A stretch of 64,000 bases of DNA, taken from Limnobacter olei (GTDB taxonomy: Bacteria; Pseudomonadota; Gammaproteobacteria; Burkholderiales; Burkholderiaceae_B). The stretch is from the NCBI RefSeq assembly GCF_029087225.1, contig NZ_JARFJD010000016.1:1-64000 (forward strand), given 5' to 3'. The position numbers and the translations under genes were made by a program. Below, one piece after another: positions 18,912 through 29,008 of the stretch; position 1 is the first letter of the stretch, and the number at the start of each line of letters is the position of its first letter. The notes under the pieces were generated by a model. It did no database searches, had not been told where the DNA came from, and saw nothing but the letters and a program-made list of their open reading frames with translations.

Positions 18912-19628
18912 TTATTGCCTCCTGCTGGCTTGATTGGGATCAGAATACTCCCGTTCAAGCAATTCGATAAGCACCGCTTGCGCGGCGTGTTGCTCAGCCA
19001 CCCGGCGAGAATGCCCCTGCCCAACCTTGGTAATTTCAAGGTCTTCAACCGCGCATTCCACACTGAATTCGGGACTGGCAGAGGTTCCACCCTCTACCAA
19101 CACACGGTACATGGGCAGTTTCATGCGCTTGCCCTGCAGCAATTCCTGCAGGCGGGTTTTGGGGTCTTTGCCCATGGACTCGATTGGAGTTTCAAGCATC
19201 ACAGGCTTGAGCAAACGCACCACGCAATCGCGGGCTGCCTCAAAGCCCGAATCCAAAAGGATGGCACCAAAAAGGGCCTCAAGTGCATCGGCAACAATGC
19301 TGTCCTTGATGGTTTTCGCACTGCGAAGCTCGCCCGCACCCAAAAACAAATATTGATCCAGCAACAGATTGCGACCCACCATGGCCAAGCAGTCTTGTTT
19401 GACAAGATGCGAGCGCACACGCGACATTTTGCCTTCATCCATGTCGGGATGCGTTTCAAACAACAAAATGGAAGCCGCACAGTTCAGTACACTGTCACCC
19501 AGAAATTCCAGACGCTCATTGTGATGGCTGCTGTAGCTGCGATGTGTCAAGGCAAGGTGAAGCAAGGCCTGGTCTTTGAACGAGTACCCCAATGCCGCTT
19601 CAAGACTTGAATACTTTGAACTATCCAC
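18912..19628 (-). CDS. rnc: Ribonuclease III
   Basis: 238 residues. Cleaves double-stranded RNA in rRNA processing and mRNA decay. The signature ERLEFLGDSVLN is present, followed by the second acidic cluster (DALEALFGAILLD) and a C-terminal dsRNA-binding domain (about 165-230). The start is GTG at 19628 with GGAGG 6 nt upstream. The small DUF4845 gene that often separates lepB and rnc in this group is absent; only 20 bp lie between them. Confidence 0.95.
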   Translation of the reverse strand: MDSSKYSSLEAALGYSFKDQALLHLALTHRSYSSHHNERLEFLGDSVLNCAASILLFETHPDMDEGKMSRVRSHLVKQDCLAMVGRNLLLDQYLFLGAGELRSAKTIKDSIVADALEALFGAILLDSGFEAARDCVVRLLKPVMLETPIESMGKDPKTRLQELLQGKRMKLPMYRVLVEGGTSASPEFSVECAVEDLEITKVGQGHSRRVAEQHAAQAVLIELLEREYSDPNQASRRQ

Positions 19629-19648
19629 TCAATACCTCCAGGCTGGCT

Positions 19649-20515
19649 TTAATGAAACAAGCCAATTCGGGAAAAGTCATTGAAGTTCATCCACACCAAA
19701 AATGCCTTGCCAACCACTTGCTCATCCGAAACGAAGCCCCAAATGCGGCTGTCGCTTGAGTTGTCCCGGTTGTCGCCCATCATGAAATAATGCCCCTGCG
19801 GTACCACACAGCGAAAGCCTGTGACATCGTATTTGCAGTTGTCCCGATTCTTGAACGACTGCGCACCAATCACGTAAGGCGGCGCGTCTTCATCATTCAA
19901 TACCAGGTGTTTTTTACCGCCCAGGGTTTCCTGAAATTGCAGTGAATACGAAAAATTATTGGGGTCGTAGTACTTGTCCAGTTCCTTCACTGGTAGTACC
20001 TGACCATTAATCGACAGCTTCTTGTTTCGATATTCCACCACGTCACCACCCACGCCCACCACGCGCTTGATGTAATCCAGGGAGGGGTCAAGCGGGTAAC
20101 GAAACACCATGACATCACCACGCTGAGGATCATTGATTGGAATGATTTTTTTGTCGACGATTGGCAAGCGAATACCGTAGGTGAATTTGTTCACCAGAAT
20201 AAGGTCGCCAATCAGCAAAGTTGGAATCATCGATCCAGATGGAATTTTGAACGGCTCCACCACAAACGAGCGCAACACAAACACAAACAAAATGACCGGA
20301 AAGAAGCTCGCACTGTATTCCAGCCACAAGGGCTGCTTCATGTACTGCTGGCGAATTCGCCTTTCGGCATCACCATTCAGGTTGGCATTGCCCCCTGCAC
20401 CAGCCAAGGCTTGCTCTGCTGCCATTTTTCGTTTTGGCTTGAACACAAACACATCAAGCACATAGAAAAAGCCGGTGAACAACACCAGCAAAAACAGGAT
20501 CAGGGAAAAATTCAT
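19649..20515 (-). CDS. lepB: Signal peptidase I
   Basis: 288 residues. Membrane-bound serine protease that removes signal peptides. There are N-terminal membrane segments (about 1-22 and 60-80), the catalytic serine in IPSGSMIPTLL, the catalytic lysine in LDYIKRVVGVGGD, and the box MMGDNRDNSSDSRIWG. It begins 2 bp after the lepA stop. Confidence 0.96.
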   Translation of the reverse strand: MNFSLILFLLVLFTGFFYVLDVFVFKPKRKMAAEQALAGAGGNANLNGDAERRIRQQYMKQPLWLEYSASFFPVILFVFVLRSFVVEPFKIPSGSMIPTLLIGDLILVNKFTYGIRLPIVDKKIIPINDPQRGDVMVFRYPLDPSLDYIKRVVGVGGDVVEYRNKKLSINGQVLPVKELDKYYDPNNFSYSLQFQETLGGKKHLVLNDEDAPPYVIGAQSFKNRDNCKYDVTGFRCVVPQGHYFMMGDNRDNSSDSRIWGFVSDEQVVGKAFLVWMNFNDFSRIGLFH

Positions 20516-20517
20516 TG

Positions 20518-22320
20518 TTATTTGTCTTCCACTTGGAGAATGGCCAAAAACGCCTCTTGCGGAATTTCCACGTTACCGACCTGCTTCATGCGTTTCTTGC
20601 CTGCCTTCTGCTTTTCCAACAGCTTTTTCTTGCGTGAAATATCGCCGCCGTAACACTTGGCCAACACGTTTTTACGCAAGGCTTTCACAGTTTCACGGGC
20701 AATAATATTGGCGCCGATCGCCGCTTGAATTGCCACGTCAAACATTTGACGAGAAATGATTTCCCGCATTTTGCCTGCCACTGCACGGCCACGGTAAACC
20801 GCATTGCTTCGGTGAACCATGATCGACAAGGCATCCACTTTCTCACCGTTAATCAACATGTCCACTTTCACAATGTCTGCTGGCCTGTATTCCTTGAAGG
20901 AATAGTCCATGGACGCATAGCCTCGCGAAGTCGATTTCAGTTTGTCGAAAAAGTCGAGAACGATCTCGGCCATGGGCATCTCAAACGTAATACGCACCTG
21001 CCGCCCGTGGTAAACCATATTGGTTTGCGTACCACGCCGCCCCGTGCACAGCGTCATTACCGACCCCACATACTCCTGTGGCATCAACAAATTCACAATC
21101 ACAATCGGTTCACGAATTTCATCAACCCGGCTCAGATCAGGCATTTTCGACGGATTGTCCACTCGAAGTATGGTGCCATCGCGCTGCTTGATTTCATACA
21201 CCACCGTGGGGGCAGTCGTAATCAAGTCCATGTCAAATTCACGTTCCAGGCGCTCCTGCACAATGTCCATGTGCAACATGCCCAGGAATCCGCAACGGAA
21301 ACCAAAGCCCAAAGCCTGAGACACTTCGGGCTCGTAATTCAGGGCAGCATCGTTCAAACGCAGTTTGTCCAAAGCCTCACGCAAGGCCTCGTATTGATTT
21401 GATTCCACAGGGAACAAACCAGCAAACACCTGCGACTGCACTTCCTTGAAACCAGGCAGGGGTTTGTCAGCTGGCTTGCCAGCCAAGGTGACTGTGTCGC
21501 CAACCTTCGCACTCTCAAGCAATTTGATACCTGCGTTGATGTACCCCACCTCGCCAGCAGACAGCGATTCACGCGCAACCGACTTGGGCGTAAACACACC
21601 CACGTCGTCTGCAATGTAGGTGTCGCCTGTGGCCATCAGCTTGATTTTGTCTTTGCGGTTGAGCACACCGTTGATCACGCGGACCAACATCACCACACCC
21701 ACATAGTTGTCAAACCAACTGTCGATGATCAAGGCTTGCAAAGGTGCATCTCGACTGCCGCGAGCAGGTGGCACCTTGTTGACGATCAGCTCCAGCACAT
21801 CGTCCACGCCCAGACCGGTTTTTGCGGAAATGGCAATGGCCTCCGAAGCATCAATGCCAATCACATCTTCAATTTCAGATTTGGCATTTTCAGGGTCGGC
21901 TTGTGGCAAATCAATTTTGTTCAACACGGGCAATACTTCAACACCCAGGTCCAAGGCTGTGTAGCAATTGGCCACAGTTTGGGCCTCGACGCCCTGCGAG
22001 GCATCAACAACCAGCAAAGCGCCCTCGCAGGCTGACAATGACCGGCTTACTTCGTAAGAAAAGTCAACGTGCCCCGGTGTGTCAATCAAATTGAGCAAAT
22101 AGGTGTTGCCGTCTTTGGCTTTGTACGTGAGCGCTGCGGTCTGCGCTTTGATCGTGATGCCACGCTCTCGCTCAATGTCCATCGAATCAAGCACTTGAGA
22201 ATCCATTTCCCGGTCGCTCAAGCCACCGCATTTCTGAATCAAGCGGTCGGCAAGCGTGGATTTCCCGTGATCAATGTGGGCGATGATCGAAAAATTGCGT
22301 ATGTGCTGCATTTGCATCAT
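20518..22320 (-). CDS. lepA: Elongation factor 4 (LepA)
   Basis: 600 residues. Ribosome-bound GTPase affecting initiation and back-translocation. GTPase motifs: [25 protein letters not shown] and NKIDLP; the LepA C-terminal domain follows ([16 protein letters not shown] near the end). Two in-frame ATGs stand at 22320 and 22317, another at 22311. No clear Shine-Dalgarno precedes them; instead the T-run of a terminator-like hairpin (22322-22344) abuts the first ATG, an unusual arrangement. Confidence 0.96.
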   Translation of the reverse strand: MMQMQHIRNFSIIAHIDHGKSTLADRLIQKCGGLSDREMDSQVLDSMDIERERGITIKAQTAALTYKAKDGNTYLLNLIDTPGHVDFSYEVSRSLSACEGALLVVDASQGVEAQTVANCYTALDLGVEVLPVLNKIDLPQADPENAKSEIEDVIGIDASEAIAISAKTGLGVDDVLELIVNKVPPARGSRDAPLQALIIDSWFDNYVGVVMLVRVINGVLNRKDKIKLMATGDTYIADDVGVFTPKSVARESLSAGEVGYINAGIKLLESAKVGDTVTLAGKPADKPLPGFKEVQSQVFAGLFPVESNQYEALREALDKLRLNDAALNYEPEVSQALGFGFRCGFLGMLHMDIVQERLEREFDMDLITTAPTVVYEIKQRDGTILRVDNPSKMPDLSRVDEIREPIVIVNLLMPQEYVGSVMTLCTGRRGTQTNMVYHGRQVRITFEMPMAEIVLDFFDKLKSTSRGYASMDYSFKEYRPADIVKVDMLINGEKVDALSIMVHRSNAVYRGRAVAGKMREIISRQMFDVAIQAAIGANIIARETVKALRKNVLAKCYGGDISRKKKLLEKQKAGKKRMKQVGNVEIPQEAFLAILQVEDK

Positions 22321-22321
22321 T

Positions 22322-22344
22322 AAAAAGGGGGCTGCTCGGCCCCC
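22322..22344 (-). terminator. Terminator-like hairpin directly in front of lepA
   Basis: Reading the minus strand: GGGGGC (22344-22339), loop CGAGCA, GCCCCC (22332-22327), TTTTT (22326-22322), then A and the lepA ATG at 22320. It looks like a rho-independent terminator for mucD. If it terminates fully, lepA would need a promoter inside or immediately after it; otherwise it is an attenuator or leaky terminator. Confidence 0.8.
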
Positions 22345-22435
22345 TGAAAATTTCGGTAACGTGTCATTTTACCCGATCAGGCCTTGCTTTACAGCATATT
22401 TCGCGAGGCCTGCCGAGTTGTTCAGAACTAAAGGC

Positions 22436-23920
22436 TCAGGGTGTCAGCACCACGAAGAAAGAGTTCTCTCCACGGCGTACCAACATTGGGGCTGCCTGCC
22501 CCTTTGGAATCGCCTTCACCAAGTCGGCAAACTGCTTGGCCGAGGTGATGTCGGTTCGACCCACTCGCAAAATGACATCACCCGCGGTAATACCAGCCGA
22601 TGCAGCCATACCCACCGCATTGCGCACCACCACACCACCAGTGAGGTTCAAGGCAGATTTCTCTTGCGCAGTTGGATCAGTCACAGTCAAACCAAGTTTA
22701 TCGGCCTCAACAGGCTTTGGTTTTTCAGCGGGTGCCGCTGCTGGTTTTGCCGCTTCATTTTCAAACTCTGCCACGGTAATCGACACGGTTTTCTCGGCAC
22801 CCTTGCGCCACAACACCATGTTCACTTTGCTTCCTGGCTTGGTTTCACCCACGATGCGCGGCAAGTCGGAGGCCTTCTCCACTTTCTTTCCATCAAATCG
22901 CAAAATAATATCGCCCGCAATCACACCGGCTTTGTCAGCCGGACTGTCTTTGCCGACCGAACCTACCAGCGCACCCACAGCGGAATCGAGTCCCAAAGCC
23001 TTGGCCACATCTTTATCCACTTCGCCGATGCCCACGCCAATGCGCCCCCGGCTTACTTTCCCGTTCTCGCGCAATTGCTTGGCCACACGCATGGCTTCGT
23101 CAATCGGAATGGCGAAGGAAATGCCCATGAAGCCGCCGGTGCGGCTGTAAATCTGGGAGTTGATCCCAATGACTTCTCCATCCAGATTCAACAAGGGACC
23201 ACCGGAGTTACCAGGGTTAACGGCCACATCCGTTTGAATGAAGGGCAAATACTCGCCTGTATCGCGCCCTTTGGCACTCACAATCCCAGCGGTTACCGAG
23301 TTTTCAAGACCGAAAGGTGAGCCAATCGCAACAACCCATTGACCTACCTTGGTGTTGTTCACATTGCCGATTTTCAGAAATGGCAGGCTTTTGCCTTCAA
23401 TTTTGACCAAAGCAACGTCGGTGCGCTGGTCCGAACCAATGACCTTGCCCTTGAATTCACGCTTGTCAGGGAAAGTCACAATGATTGATTCAGCACCATC
23501 CACGACATGATGATTGGTCAAAAGATAGCCATCGGAATCAATGACGAAGCCCGATCCAACACCACTCGGCACTTCACGTTCTGGGGCCTGCTGACCACCA
23601 CGAGGCGCCTGTCCGGGCTGACCCGGCTGTCCTGGCATGGGTGTGCCGGGCGGCATGAATCTGCGGAAAAACTCGAAGAACGGATCGTTGGGATCCATAC
23701 CCGGAAAACCGGGGAAGCCCTGCGGATTCTGGCTTACTTTTTGAGTGGTGCGAATGTTGACTACTGCTGGGCCAACACGGTCCACCAAATCGGAAAAGTC
23801 AGGCAAGCCGCGCGAATTGGTCTGTGCATGGGCTGGCATCGCGCCAGCAAAAAACAGGGTAGCCAGCAAAAAAAAGGCCATCCATACAAAATTTCGGGAA
23901 TTCAACACTTCAGATCTCAT
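22436..23920 (-). CDS. mucD: Do-family periplasmic serine protease (MucD/DegP-like)
   Basis: 494 residues with a signal peptide ending near AHAQ (residue 33). The trypsin-like catalytic triad is His in LLTNHHVVDGA, Asp in RTDVALVKI and Ser in NPGNSGGPLLNL. Two PDZ domains follow (about 285-380 and 405-490), separated by a Pro/Ala/Lys-rich linker. A Gly/Pro/Gln-rich insert lies at residues about 78-112. It degrades or refolds damaged envelope proteins. In the rpoE-rseA-rseB-mucD operon it acts in the sigma-E stress response. Confidence 0.94.
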   Translation of the reverse strand: MRSEVLNSRNFVWMAFFLLATLFFAGAMPAHAQTNSRGLPDFSDLVDRVGPAVVNIRTTQKVSQNPQGFPGFPGMDPNDPFFEFFRRFMPPGTPMPGQPGQPGQAPRGGQQAPEREVPSGVGSGFVIDSDGYLLTNHHVVDGAESIIVTFPDKREFKGKVIGSDQRTDVALVKIEGKSLPFLKIGNVNNTKVGQWVVAIGSPFGLENSVTAGIVSAKGRDTGEYLPFIQTDVAVNPGNSGGPLLNLDGEVIGINSQIYSRTGGFMGISFAIPIDEAMRVAKQLRENGKVSRGRIGVGIGEVDKDVAKALGLDSAVGALVGSVGKDSPADKAGVIAGDIILRFDGKKVEKASDLPRIVGETKPGSKVNMVLWRKGAEKTVSITVAEFENEAAKPAAAPAEKPKPVEADKLGLTVTDPTAQEKSALNLTGGVVVRNAVGMAASAGITAGDVILRVGRTDITSAKQFADLVKAIPKGQAAPMLVRRGENSFFVVLTP

Positions 23921-23935
23921 TTAAAAATTTCCTTG

Positions 23936-24916
23936 TTATTGAGACTTCCAACGAACGGACTTAAGAAACAGTCCCAAGGTTTTCTCGGGAACTTCGCCCA
24001 GTACTGTCACCAGGTGTTGCCCCTGAGTTTCAGACTTCGACATCACTGCGCCGTGGCTCATGGGCACTTGCGGCATGGAGTGATTGGCCTGAACTTTCTG
24101 AATAAACACAGACAAAGTCGACAAACCATCCGAATACACTGTTTGGTGAATTTGATCGTCTTTGGACTTTACCCTGCAAACCGTGTCAGCCTTCTTGAAC
24201 CCAAACGCAAGGTCTGGCAAATCGTAACTTAATTCATCGGATGTCAGTGTACGCACTTCGGTACTATTGGTTCGCCAACCCGGCCCCGCTTTGACTAAAG
24301 AGGGATTTTCAATCATTGCCGGTTCAAATGATATTTCCTTGAAACCCACGTTTTCTAGAACTTCACCCTGCGGAGAATACAATTCTGAACGCATTAAAAG
24401 CTTTTTTTCGCGATCCACATACAAACGGTATTCGTAACGCAGATCGTCTTTGGGGGTCAACTTCAGCACCCGGACTGCACGGCCAGCCACTCGGCGCCCT
24501 GGCATTTCGCTGATTGTGTACAGTTTTTCAAGCGAATTGGAGCCGTCAGCACCCGCAAGCACTCGTGGAAAGGCGATCGAAGTGTGGCGTCGCTCGGTCA
24601 GAATCATTTTCCGATCGGGGATAACACATTGAATTTGATCGTTGTGTCGAATCCATTTTGCAGGCTGCCCATCCAAACGCTCAAGAACCTCGAACTCACT
24701 GCCCGCTGTTGCTTGATGCAGCAACTTACTGGTTTGGGAATGTTTGCCAGACTCGGTGATCAACAACCCGGAATAACTCAAGAACTTGGCTTGATCATGG
24801 CTGGCCCACACCAAACTCCAAAGGCTTTGGTCTGCCTGAGCGGTCAAAGCCACCGAAGCCAACAAAACGCCGGTTGCAAAATGTTTGGCAAAGTGAAACG
24901 GGCGGTACATCTTCAT
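23936..24916 (-). CDS. rseB: Sigma-E regulatory protein RseB/MucB
   Basis: 326 residues with a signal peptide (ALTAQA at the cleavage region) and the MucB/RseB two-domain architecture resembling LolA/LppX folds. It binds the periplasmic part of RseA and senses mislocalised outer-membrane proteins or lipopolysaccharide. It is placed between rseA and mucD, 15 bp from each. Confidence 0.92.
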   Translation of the reverse strand: MKMYRPFHFAKHFATGVLLASVALTAQADQSLWSLVWASHDQAKFLSYSGLLITESGKHSQTSKLLHQATAGSEFEVLERLDGQPAKWIRHNDQIQCVIPDRKMILTERRHTSIAFPRVLAGADGSNSLEKLYTISEMPGRRVAGRAVRVLKLTPKDDLRYEYRLYVDREKKLLMRSELYSPQGEVLENVGFKEISFEPAMIENPSLVKAGPGWRTNSTEVRTLTSDELSYDLPDLAFGFKKADTVCRVKSKDDQIHQTVYSDGLSTLSVFIQKVQANHSMPQVPMSHGAVMSKSETQGQHLVTVLGEVPEKTLGLFLKSVRWKSQ

Positions 24917-24930
24917 GGTTTCAATGTCAT

Positions 24931-25581
24931 TTAGCGGCTGGATGAAACGTAGTTGAACTCAACACTGGGATCCGTGCTGTATGGGGAAGGTTCCCACACA
25001 TTCATCCATTCGCCAGCGCCAGAATTGTTCACGATGATGGTTTCCGTATTGTCCAGCATCGGGCGATCAGCTTCCACCCGGGCGATCGGGGACACACCAG
25101 ACAACCCGCCTCGAATGCTGTTTTGCTGATGGGCCATGAAATACTCTTGCCAAAGTGCCAGCTCTTGATCCGTAAATGTGTTTTCGACTGCTTGCGTTCG
25201 AACCATTTGAACCTGGCTGTCCAAGGGCGGAACTGCTTGGTTCAATGCAAAGCTGAAAAACCCCACCGCAGCCACCGAGGCCAACAAACGGCGCGAGCGC
25301 CCTGCCGCAAACACGCGTTGCAACGCAGTTTGACGACCAATTTGGGTCGCTAGCACCGGCGCGACCACTGTTGGTTCACTTTCAAGACTTGCCGCAATGC
25401 GCCCTACCAAATCCGGAGAGTGAAATGCAATCATCTCGCTGGAACGAATCAAGTCGCCCACCGCGCAATAGCCTTGCCAGGTCTGGGCTTCTTCAGCCCC
25501 CATGGCCTCAAGAAGGAATTTAAGCTCAACCTCATCAAGCTCGCCATCCAACATCGCGGAAATTTGTTCGTTTCTGTTCAT
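24931..25581 (-). CDS. rseA: Anti-sigma factor RseA/MucA
   Basis: 216 residues from ATG 25581. The N-terminal cytoplasmic anti-sigma domain includes ISAMLDGELDEVELKFLLE and YCAVGDLIR; one membrane segment is at about residues 108-130 (LLASVAAVGFFSFALN); the rest is periplasmic and ends in SSR. A longer frame opens at 25716 but overlaps rpoE and does not resemble the family. It holds RpoE inactive until cleaved in response to envelope stress. Confidence 0.92.
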   Translation of the reverse strand: MNRNEQISAMLDGELDEVELKFLLEAMGAEEAQTWQGYCAVGDLIRSSEMIAFHSPDLVGRIAASLESEPTVVAPVLATQIGRQTALQRVFAAGRSRRLLASVAAVGFFSFALNQAVPPLDSQVQMVRTQAVENTFTDQELALWQEYFMAHQQNSIRGGLSGVSPIARVEADRPMLDNTETIIVNNSGAGEWMNVWEPSPYSTDPSVEFNYVSSSR

Positions 25582-25597
25582 TTCTACACTCACCGGT

Positions 25598-26200
25598 TTA
25601 CCAACGCTTGCTGCCTTTGGGTTCCAACAAAGGTTTGATTTTTGCTGCAATAGATTCTCTGGCGCGGAAGATTCGCGATCGAACCGTGCCAATTGGGCAA
25701 TCCATTGCTGCAGCAATCTCTTCGTAACTCAGGCCATCAATCTCGCGCATGACAATTGCCGACCGCAACTCTTCAGGCAACGCCGCCATGGCCTCATTGA
25801 CCGCTTCACCGATCTGCTTGGTTTGGTAGAGCGATTCCGGCGTATCAATGTTACTAAGAGCAGCATTGTCTTCAAAAGTTTCACTGTCCCCGTCATTTGA
25901 TTCTTTCAGGGTAGAAGGACGACGCCCTTGGGTCACCAACAAATTCTTGGCTGTATTGATGGCAATACGGTATATCCAAGTGTAAAACGCACTGTCACCC
26001 CGAAAATTACCGATTGCCCTGTAGGCCTTGATGAAGGTTTCCTGCACCACGTCCTCAATGTCTTCCTGATTGCGAACCATGCGCGTGAGCAAGCGGGCAA
26101 CTCGCCTGTGGTATTTGTTGACCAACAAGTTGAACGCGAGTTTGTCACCAGCCTGAACACGCTGAACGATCAACAGATCATCGTCTTTATCGGAGGACAT
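25598..26200 (-). CDS. rpoE: RNA polymerase sigma factor RpoE (AlgU-type ECF)
   Basis: 200 residues. Region 2 is seen in LARLLTRMVRNQEDIEDVVQE-like sequence near residues 34-54, FYTWIYRIAINTAKN (region 2.4) and region 4 in LPEELRSAIVMREIDGLSYEEI-type sequence with GTVRSRIFRAR at about 175-185. Directs transcription of envelope-stress genes. The start codon has GGAGG 4-7 nt upstream. It overlaps the upstream hypothetical gene by 14 nt. Confidence 0.95.
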   Translation of the reverse strand: MSSDKDDDLLIVQRVQAGDKLAFNLLVNKYHRRVARLLTRMVRNQEDIEDVVQETFIKAYRAIGNFRGDSAFYTWIYRIAINTAKNLLVTQGRRPSTLKESNDGDSETFEDNAALSNIDTPESLYQTKQIGEAVNEAMAALPEELRSAIVMREIDGLSYEEIAAAMDCPIGTVRSRIFRARESIAAKIKPLLEPKGSKRW

Positions 26201-26561
26201 TCATCCTCCAAAAATAGCTGGAAAGTGAGGGCTTATCCCCATTTTCATGTGACTGCAGCCGACACACCAAAATACGCAACTGCCGAAAAGCCGAGGAGGA
26301 AGCAGGCACGAACAAAACCCTGGATTTCAGCAGCACCGATTGTTGTGGAAACAGGAAAATACCGAACGGCAAAACCCAAGCCCGATAAAAGGAAACCAGG
26401 CCATACTCCAAGCCATTTGATGTTGCGCGAAGTAGAAAAAACCGGGGATCAAATTTTATGTGCATGCTTGAATCGCATTCGGAGGTGAAATTGAACACAA
26501 GCTTTTCAGATTTGCGCGAGGCAGATACAACTCGGGCAGCGAATGTAAATTCATTCAACAT
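26187..26561 (-). CDS. Hypothetical protein between fabF and rpoE, possibly YgfX/CptA-like
   Basis: A frame of 124 residues from ATG 26561 (TTG at 26585 is also possible). A moderately hydrophobic central stretch (SFYRAWVLPFGIFLF) is followed by SRVLFVPASSSAFRQLRILV, which faintly recalls the C-terminal end of the small YgfX/CptA membrane protein family. Such a membrane protein gene often stands between fabF and rpoE in Burkholderiales. Its end overlaps the rpoE start by 14 nt, consistent with coupling. No good ribosome binding site is visible and the N-terminus is unlike the family, so it may be degenerate or partly non-coding. Confidence 0.45.
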   Translation of the reverse strand: MLNEFTFAARVVSASRKSEKLVFNFTSECDSSMHIKFDPRFFLLRATSNGLEYGLVSFYRAWVLPFGIFLFPQQSVLLKSRVLFVPASSSAFRQLRILVCRLQSHENGDKPSLSSYFWRMNVLR

Positions 26562-26596
26562 GCTGCCCGACCGTGTGTTTGACAAGGAGCGCCCCG

Positions 26597-27835
26597 TTAC
26601 ACCCGTGCAATGGCCAAAGTACCGTTGGTACCGCCAAAGCCAAAGGAGTTAGACAAGGCCAGTTTGATGTTCATCTCACGGGCCGTGTTCGCGCAGTAAT
26701 CGAGGTCACAACCCTCACCCGCTTCAATCAAATTGATGGTGGGTGGAGAAACCTGGTGGTGAACCGCCAACGCCGTAAATACTGCTTCAATACCGCCCGC
26801 AGCACCCAACAGATGACCTGTCATGCTTTTGGTTGAATTGATCACAGTTTTGTAGGCGTGATCGCCCAGTGCTCGCTTGACTGCCATGGTTTCTGCCACA
26901 TCACCCAAGGGCGTCGACGTGCCGTGCGCATTCACGTAATTCACATCATCGGGATTCATGCCAGCATTGCGCAAAGCGGCTTTCATGCAACGCGCTGCAC
27001 CGTCTCCATCTGCGCAAGGAGCAGTCATATGGCTAGCGTCGGCACTCATGCCATAACCCACCACCTCGCCATAAATTTTTGCACCACGCTTTTTGGCATG
27101 CTCAAATTCCTCAAGCACGAGCACACCGGCGCCTTCGCCTAAAACAAACCCATCACGGTCCTTGTCCCAAGGGCGACTTGCGGCTGTGGGGTCATCATTG
27201 CGGGTAGACAAAGCGCGCATTGCAGCAAAGCCACCAATGCCCAGTGGTGACACAGTTGATTCAGCACCGCCGGCAATCATGACATCCGCGTCACCGTATT
27301 CGATAATGCGCGCAGCCTCGCCGATTGAATGCGTACCTGTTGTGCAAGCGGTCACCATGGCAATATTCGGGCCTTTCAGGCCATACATAATGGACATGTG
27401 ACCAGAAATCATGTTGATAATGCTGCCAGGCACGAAGAACGGGGAAATACGGCGATACCCTTTGTTGATCAAATCGGTGTGTGTGTCTTCAATCATCGGT
27501 AAACCACCAATGCCTGAGCCAATGCTCACACCAATTCGTTCAGAATTTTGTTCGGTCACTTCAAGACCTGAATCTTTGAATGCTTGAATACCTGCAGCCA
27601 ACCCATAATGGATAAACGTATCCATCCGGGCGGCTTCTTTGCCAGGAATGTATTCAGCCACGTCGAAGCCCTTCACTTCACCAGCAATTTTTGCGGTCAG
27701 AGCCTCGGTTTCGAACCGGGTAATGGTCGAAATGCCAGATTTGCCTTGGGTCAGGCTTGTCCAAGCCTCGCTAACAGAATTACCCACAGGGCTAATGATG
27801 CCCAAACCGGTAATAACAACTCGTCTACGGCTCAC
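26597..27835 (-). CDS. fabF: 3-oxoacyl-[ACP] synthase II
   Basis: 412 residues. Elongating condensing enzyme of type II fatty acid synthesis. Catalytic cysteine in [12 protein letters not shown], histidines in [12 protein letters not shown] and [13 protein letters not shown]. The start is GTG at 27835 with GGGAGGG 5 nt upstream. It follows acpP by 85 bp in the plsX-fabH-fabD-fabG-acpP-fabF cluster. Confidence 0.96.
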   Translation of the reverse strand: MSRRRVVITGLGIISPVGNSVSEAWTSLTQGKSGISTITRFETEALTAKIAGEVKGFDVAEYIPGKEAARMDTFIHYGLAAGIQAFKDSGLEVTEQNSERIGVSIGSGIGGLPMIEDTHTDLINKGYRRISPFFVPGSIINMISGHMSIMYGLKGPNIAMVTACTTGTHSIGEAARIIEYGDADVMIAGGAESTVSPLGIGGFAAMRALSTRNDDPTAASRPWDKDRDGFVLGEGAGVLVLEEFEHAKKRGAKIYGEVVGYGMSADASHMTAPCADGDGAARCMKAALRNAGMNPDDVNYVNAHGTSTPLGDVAETMAVKRALGDHAYKTVINSTKSMTGHLLGAAGGIEAVFTALAVHHQVSPPTINLIEAGEGCDLDYCANTAREMNIKLALSNSFGFGGTNGTLAIARV

Positions 27836-27920
27836 AAGCCCTCCCTTTATCCAATGTTTGCTTGAACAGGCAGGGGCCGAGGAAAGCTAGGCTTCCTCTG
27901 CACCCCTTCAAATTCAGCCA

Positions 27921-28160
27921 TTAAGACTTAGAGTTTGTCTTAACGTAATCAATCGCTTGTTGAACTGTGGTGATCTTTTCAGCTTCTTCGTCAGGAATTT
28001 CTGTTTCAAATTCTTCTTCCAAAGCCATGACCAGTTCCACTGTGTCCAAGGAATCAGCGCCCAGATCATCTACGAAAGAAGATTCGTTCTTGATTTCCTC
28101 TTCTTTTACGCCGAGTTGCTCGGCCACAATCTTTTTAACGCGCTGTTCGATGTTTTCCAT
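27921..28160 (-). CDS. acpP: Acyl carrier protein
   Basis: 79 residues, highly acidic. The phosphopantetheine attachment serine is in [20 protein letters not shown] (cut here to the core DSL). AcpS at 16121-16525 would modify it. A strong GGAGGCTCC precedes the ATG. Central carrier for fatty acid synthesis. Confidence 0.97.
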   Translation of the reverse strand: MENIEQRVKKIVAEQLGVKEEEIKNESSFVDDLGADSLDTVELVMALEEEFETEIPDEEAEKITTVQQAIDYVKTNSKS

Positions 28161-28242
28161 TACGGAGCCTCCGTGGGTTTTTAATAAAATCGAGTGAGAA
28201 TAACAAAGCGATATGACAGATCATATTCTAAATGCCTTGTTA

Positions 28243-28995
28243 TTAGCCCATCCACATTCCACCATTCACGTGTAATGTGGTTCCAGTTACATACCCCGCC
28301 TGGTCGCTGGCCAGGTACAACACTGCCGCAGCAATATCGCCTACCTGCCCCATACGGCCCAACGGGATTTGTTGCTTCAACTGATCCACCTGTGTTTCAT
28401 TCAGTGCATCAGTCATGTCAGTTTGGATAAATCCGGGCGCCACACAGTTTACCGTGATATTGCGGCTTCCCAGTTCACGCGCAAGCGCTTTTGTCATTCC
28501 GGCCACGCCAGCTTTGGCCGCAGCATAATTGGCCTGCCCAGCATTGCCACTGGTACCTACCACGGATGTGATGTTGATCATGCGACCAGTACGCGCCTTC
28601 ATCATGGGTTTCATGGCCAGCTTGGATAACTTGAACACCGCTGTCAGGTTGGTGGCGATCACGGCATCCCAATCTTCGTCTTTCATACGCATGGACAACT
28701 GGTCACGGGTAATACCGGCGTTATTGACCAAAATTGTCATTGGCCCTAATTCTTCAGCAATTCTTGAAAACAAAGGCTCAAGACCTTCCGTGTCGGTCAC
28801 ATTAAGCACCGCTCCGAAGCCTTTGATGCCAGCCGCTTTCAAACCTTCCGAGATATCGGCTGCGCCAGCTTCCGATGTGGCCGTGCCAACTACAGCGGCG
28901 CCTGCTCTGCCCAAAGTGACAGCAATTTCCCGGCCTATACCGCGACTTGCGCCTGTCACCAAGGCCACTTTTCCGGTCAAATCAAACATGGTCAT
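28243..28995 (-). CDS. fabG: 3-oxoacyl-[ACP] reductase
   Basis: 250 residues from ATG 28995, with AGGA 8 nt upstream; the frame's longer form (to 29070) would run into fabD. Short-chain dehydrogenase with the NADPH site TGASRGIG, NNAG, and the Ser-Tyr-Lys triad including NYAAAKAG. Reduces 3-oxoacyl-ACP during elongation. Confidence 0.96.
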   Translation of the reverse strand: MTMFDLTGKVALVTGASRGIGREIAVTLGRAGAAVVGTATSEAGAADISEGLKAAGIKGFGAVLNVTDTEGLEPLFSRIAEELGPMTILVNNAGITRDQLSMRMKDEDWDAVIATNLTAVFKLSKLAMKPMMKARTGRMINITSVVGTSGNAGQANYAAAKAGVAGMTKALARELGSRNITVNCVAPGFIQTDMTDALNETQVDQLKQQIPLGRMGQVGDIAAAVLYLASDQAGYVTGTTLHVNGGMWMG

Positions 28996-29008
28996 TCGGC
29001 TAATCCTT

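Noticed and set aside
22274-23320. 348-residue plus-strand frame
   Set aside because: Lies antisense to mucD and lepA and has no recognisable domain; shadow of real coding on the other strand.
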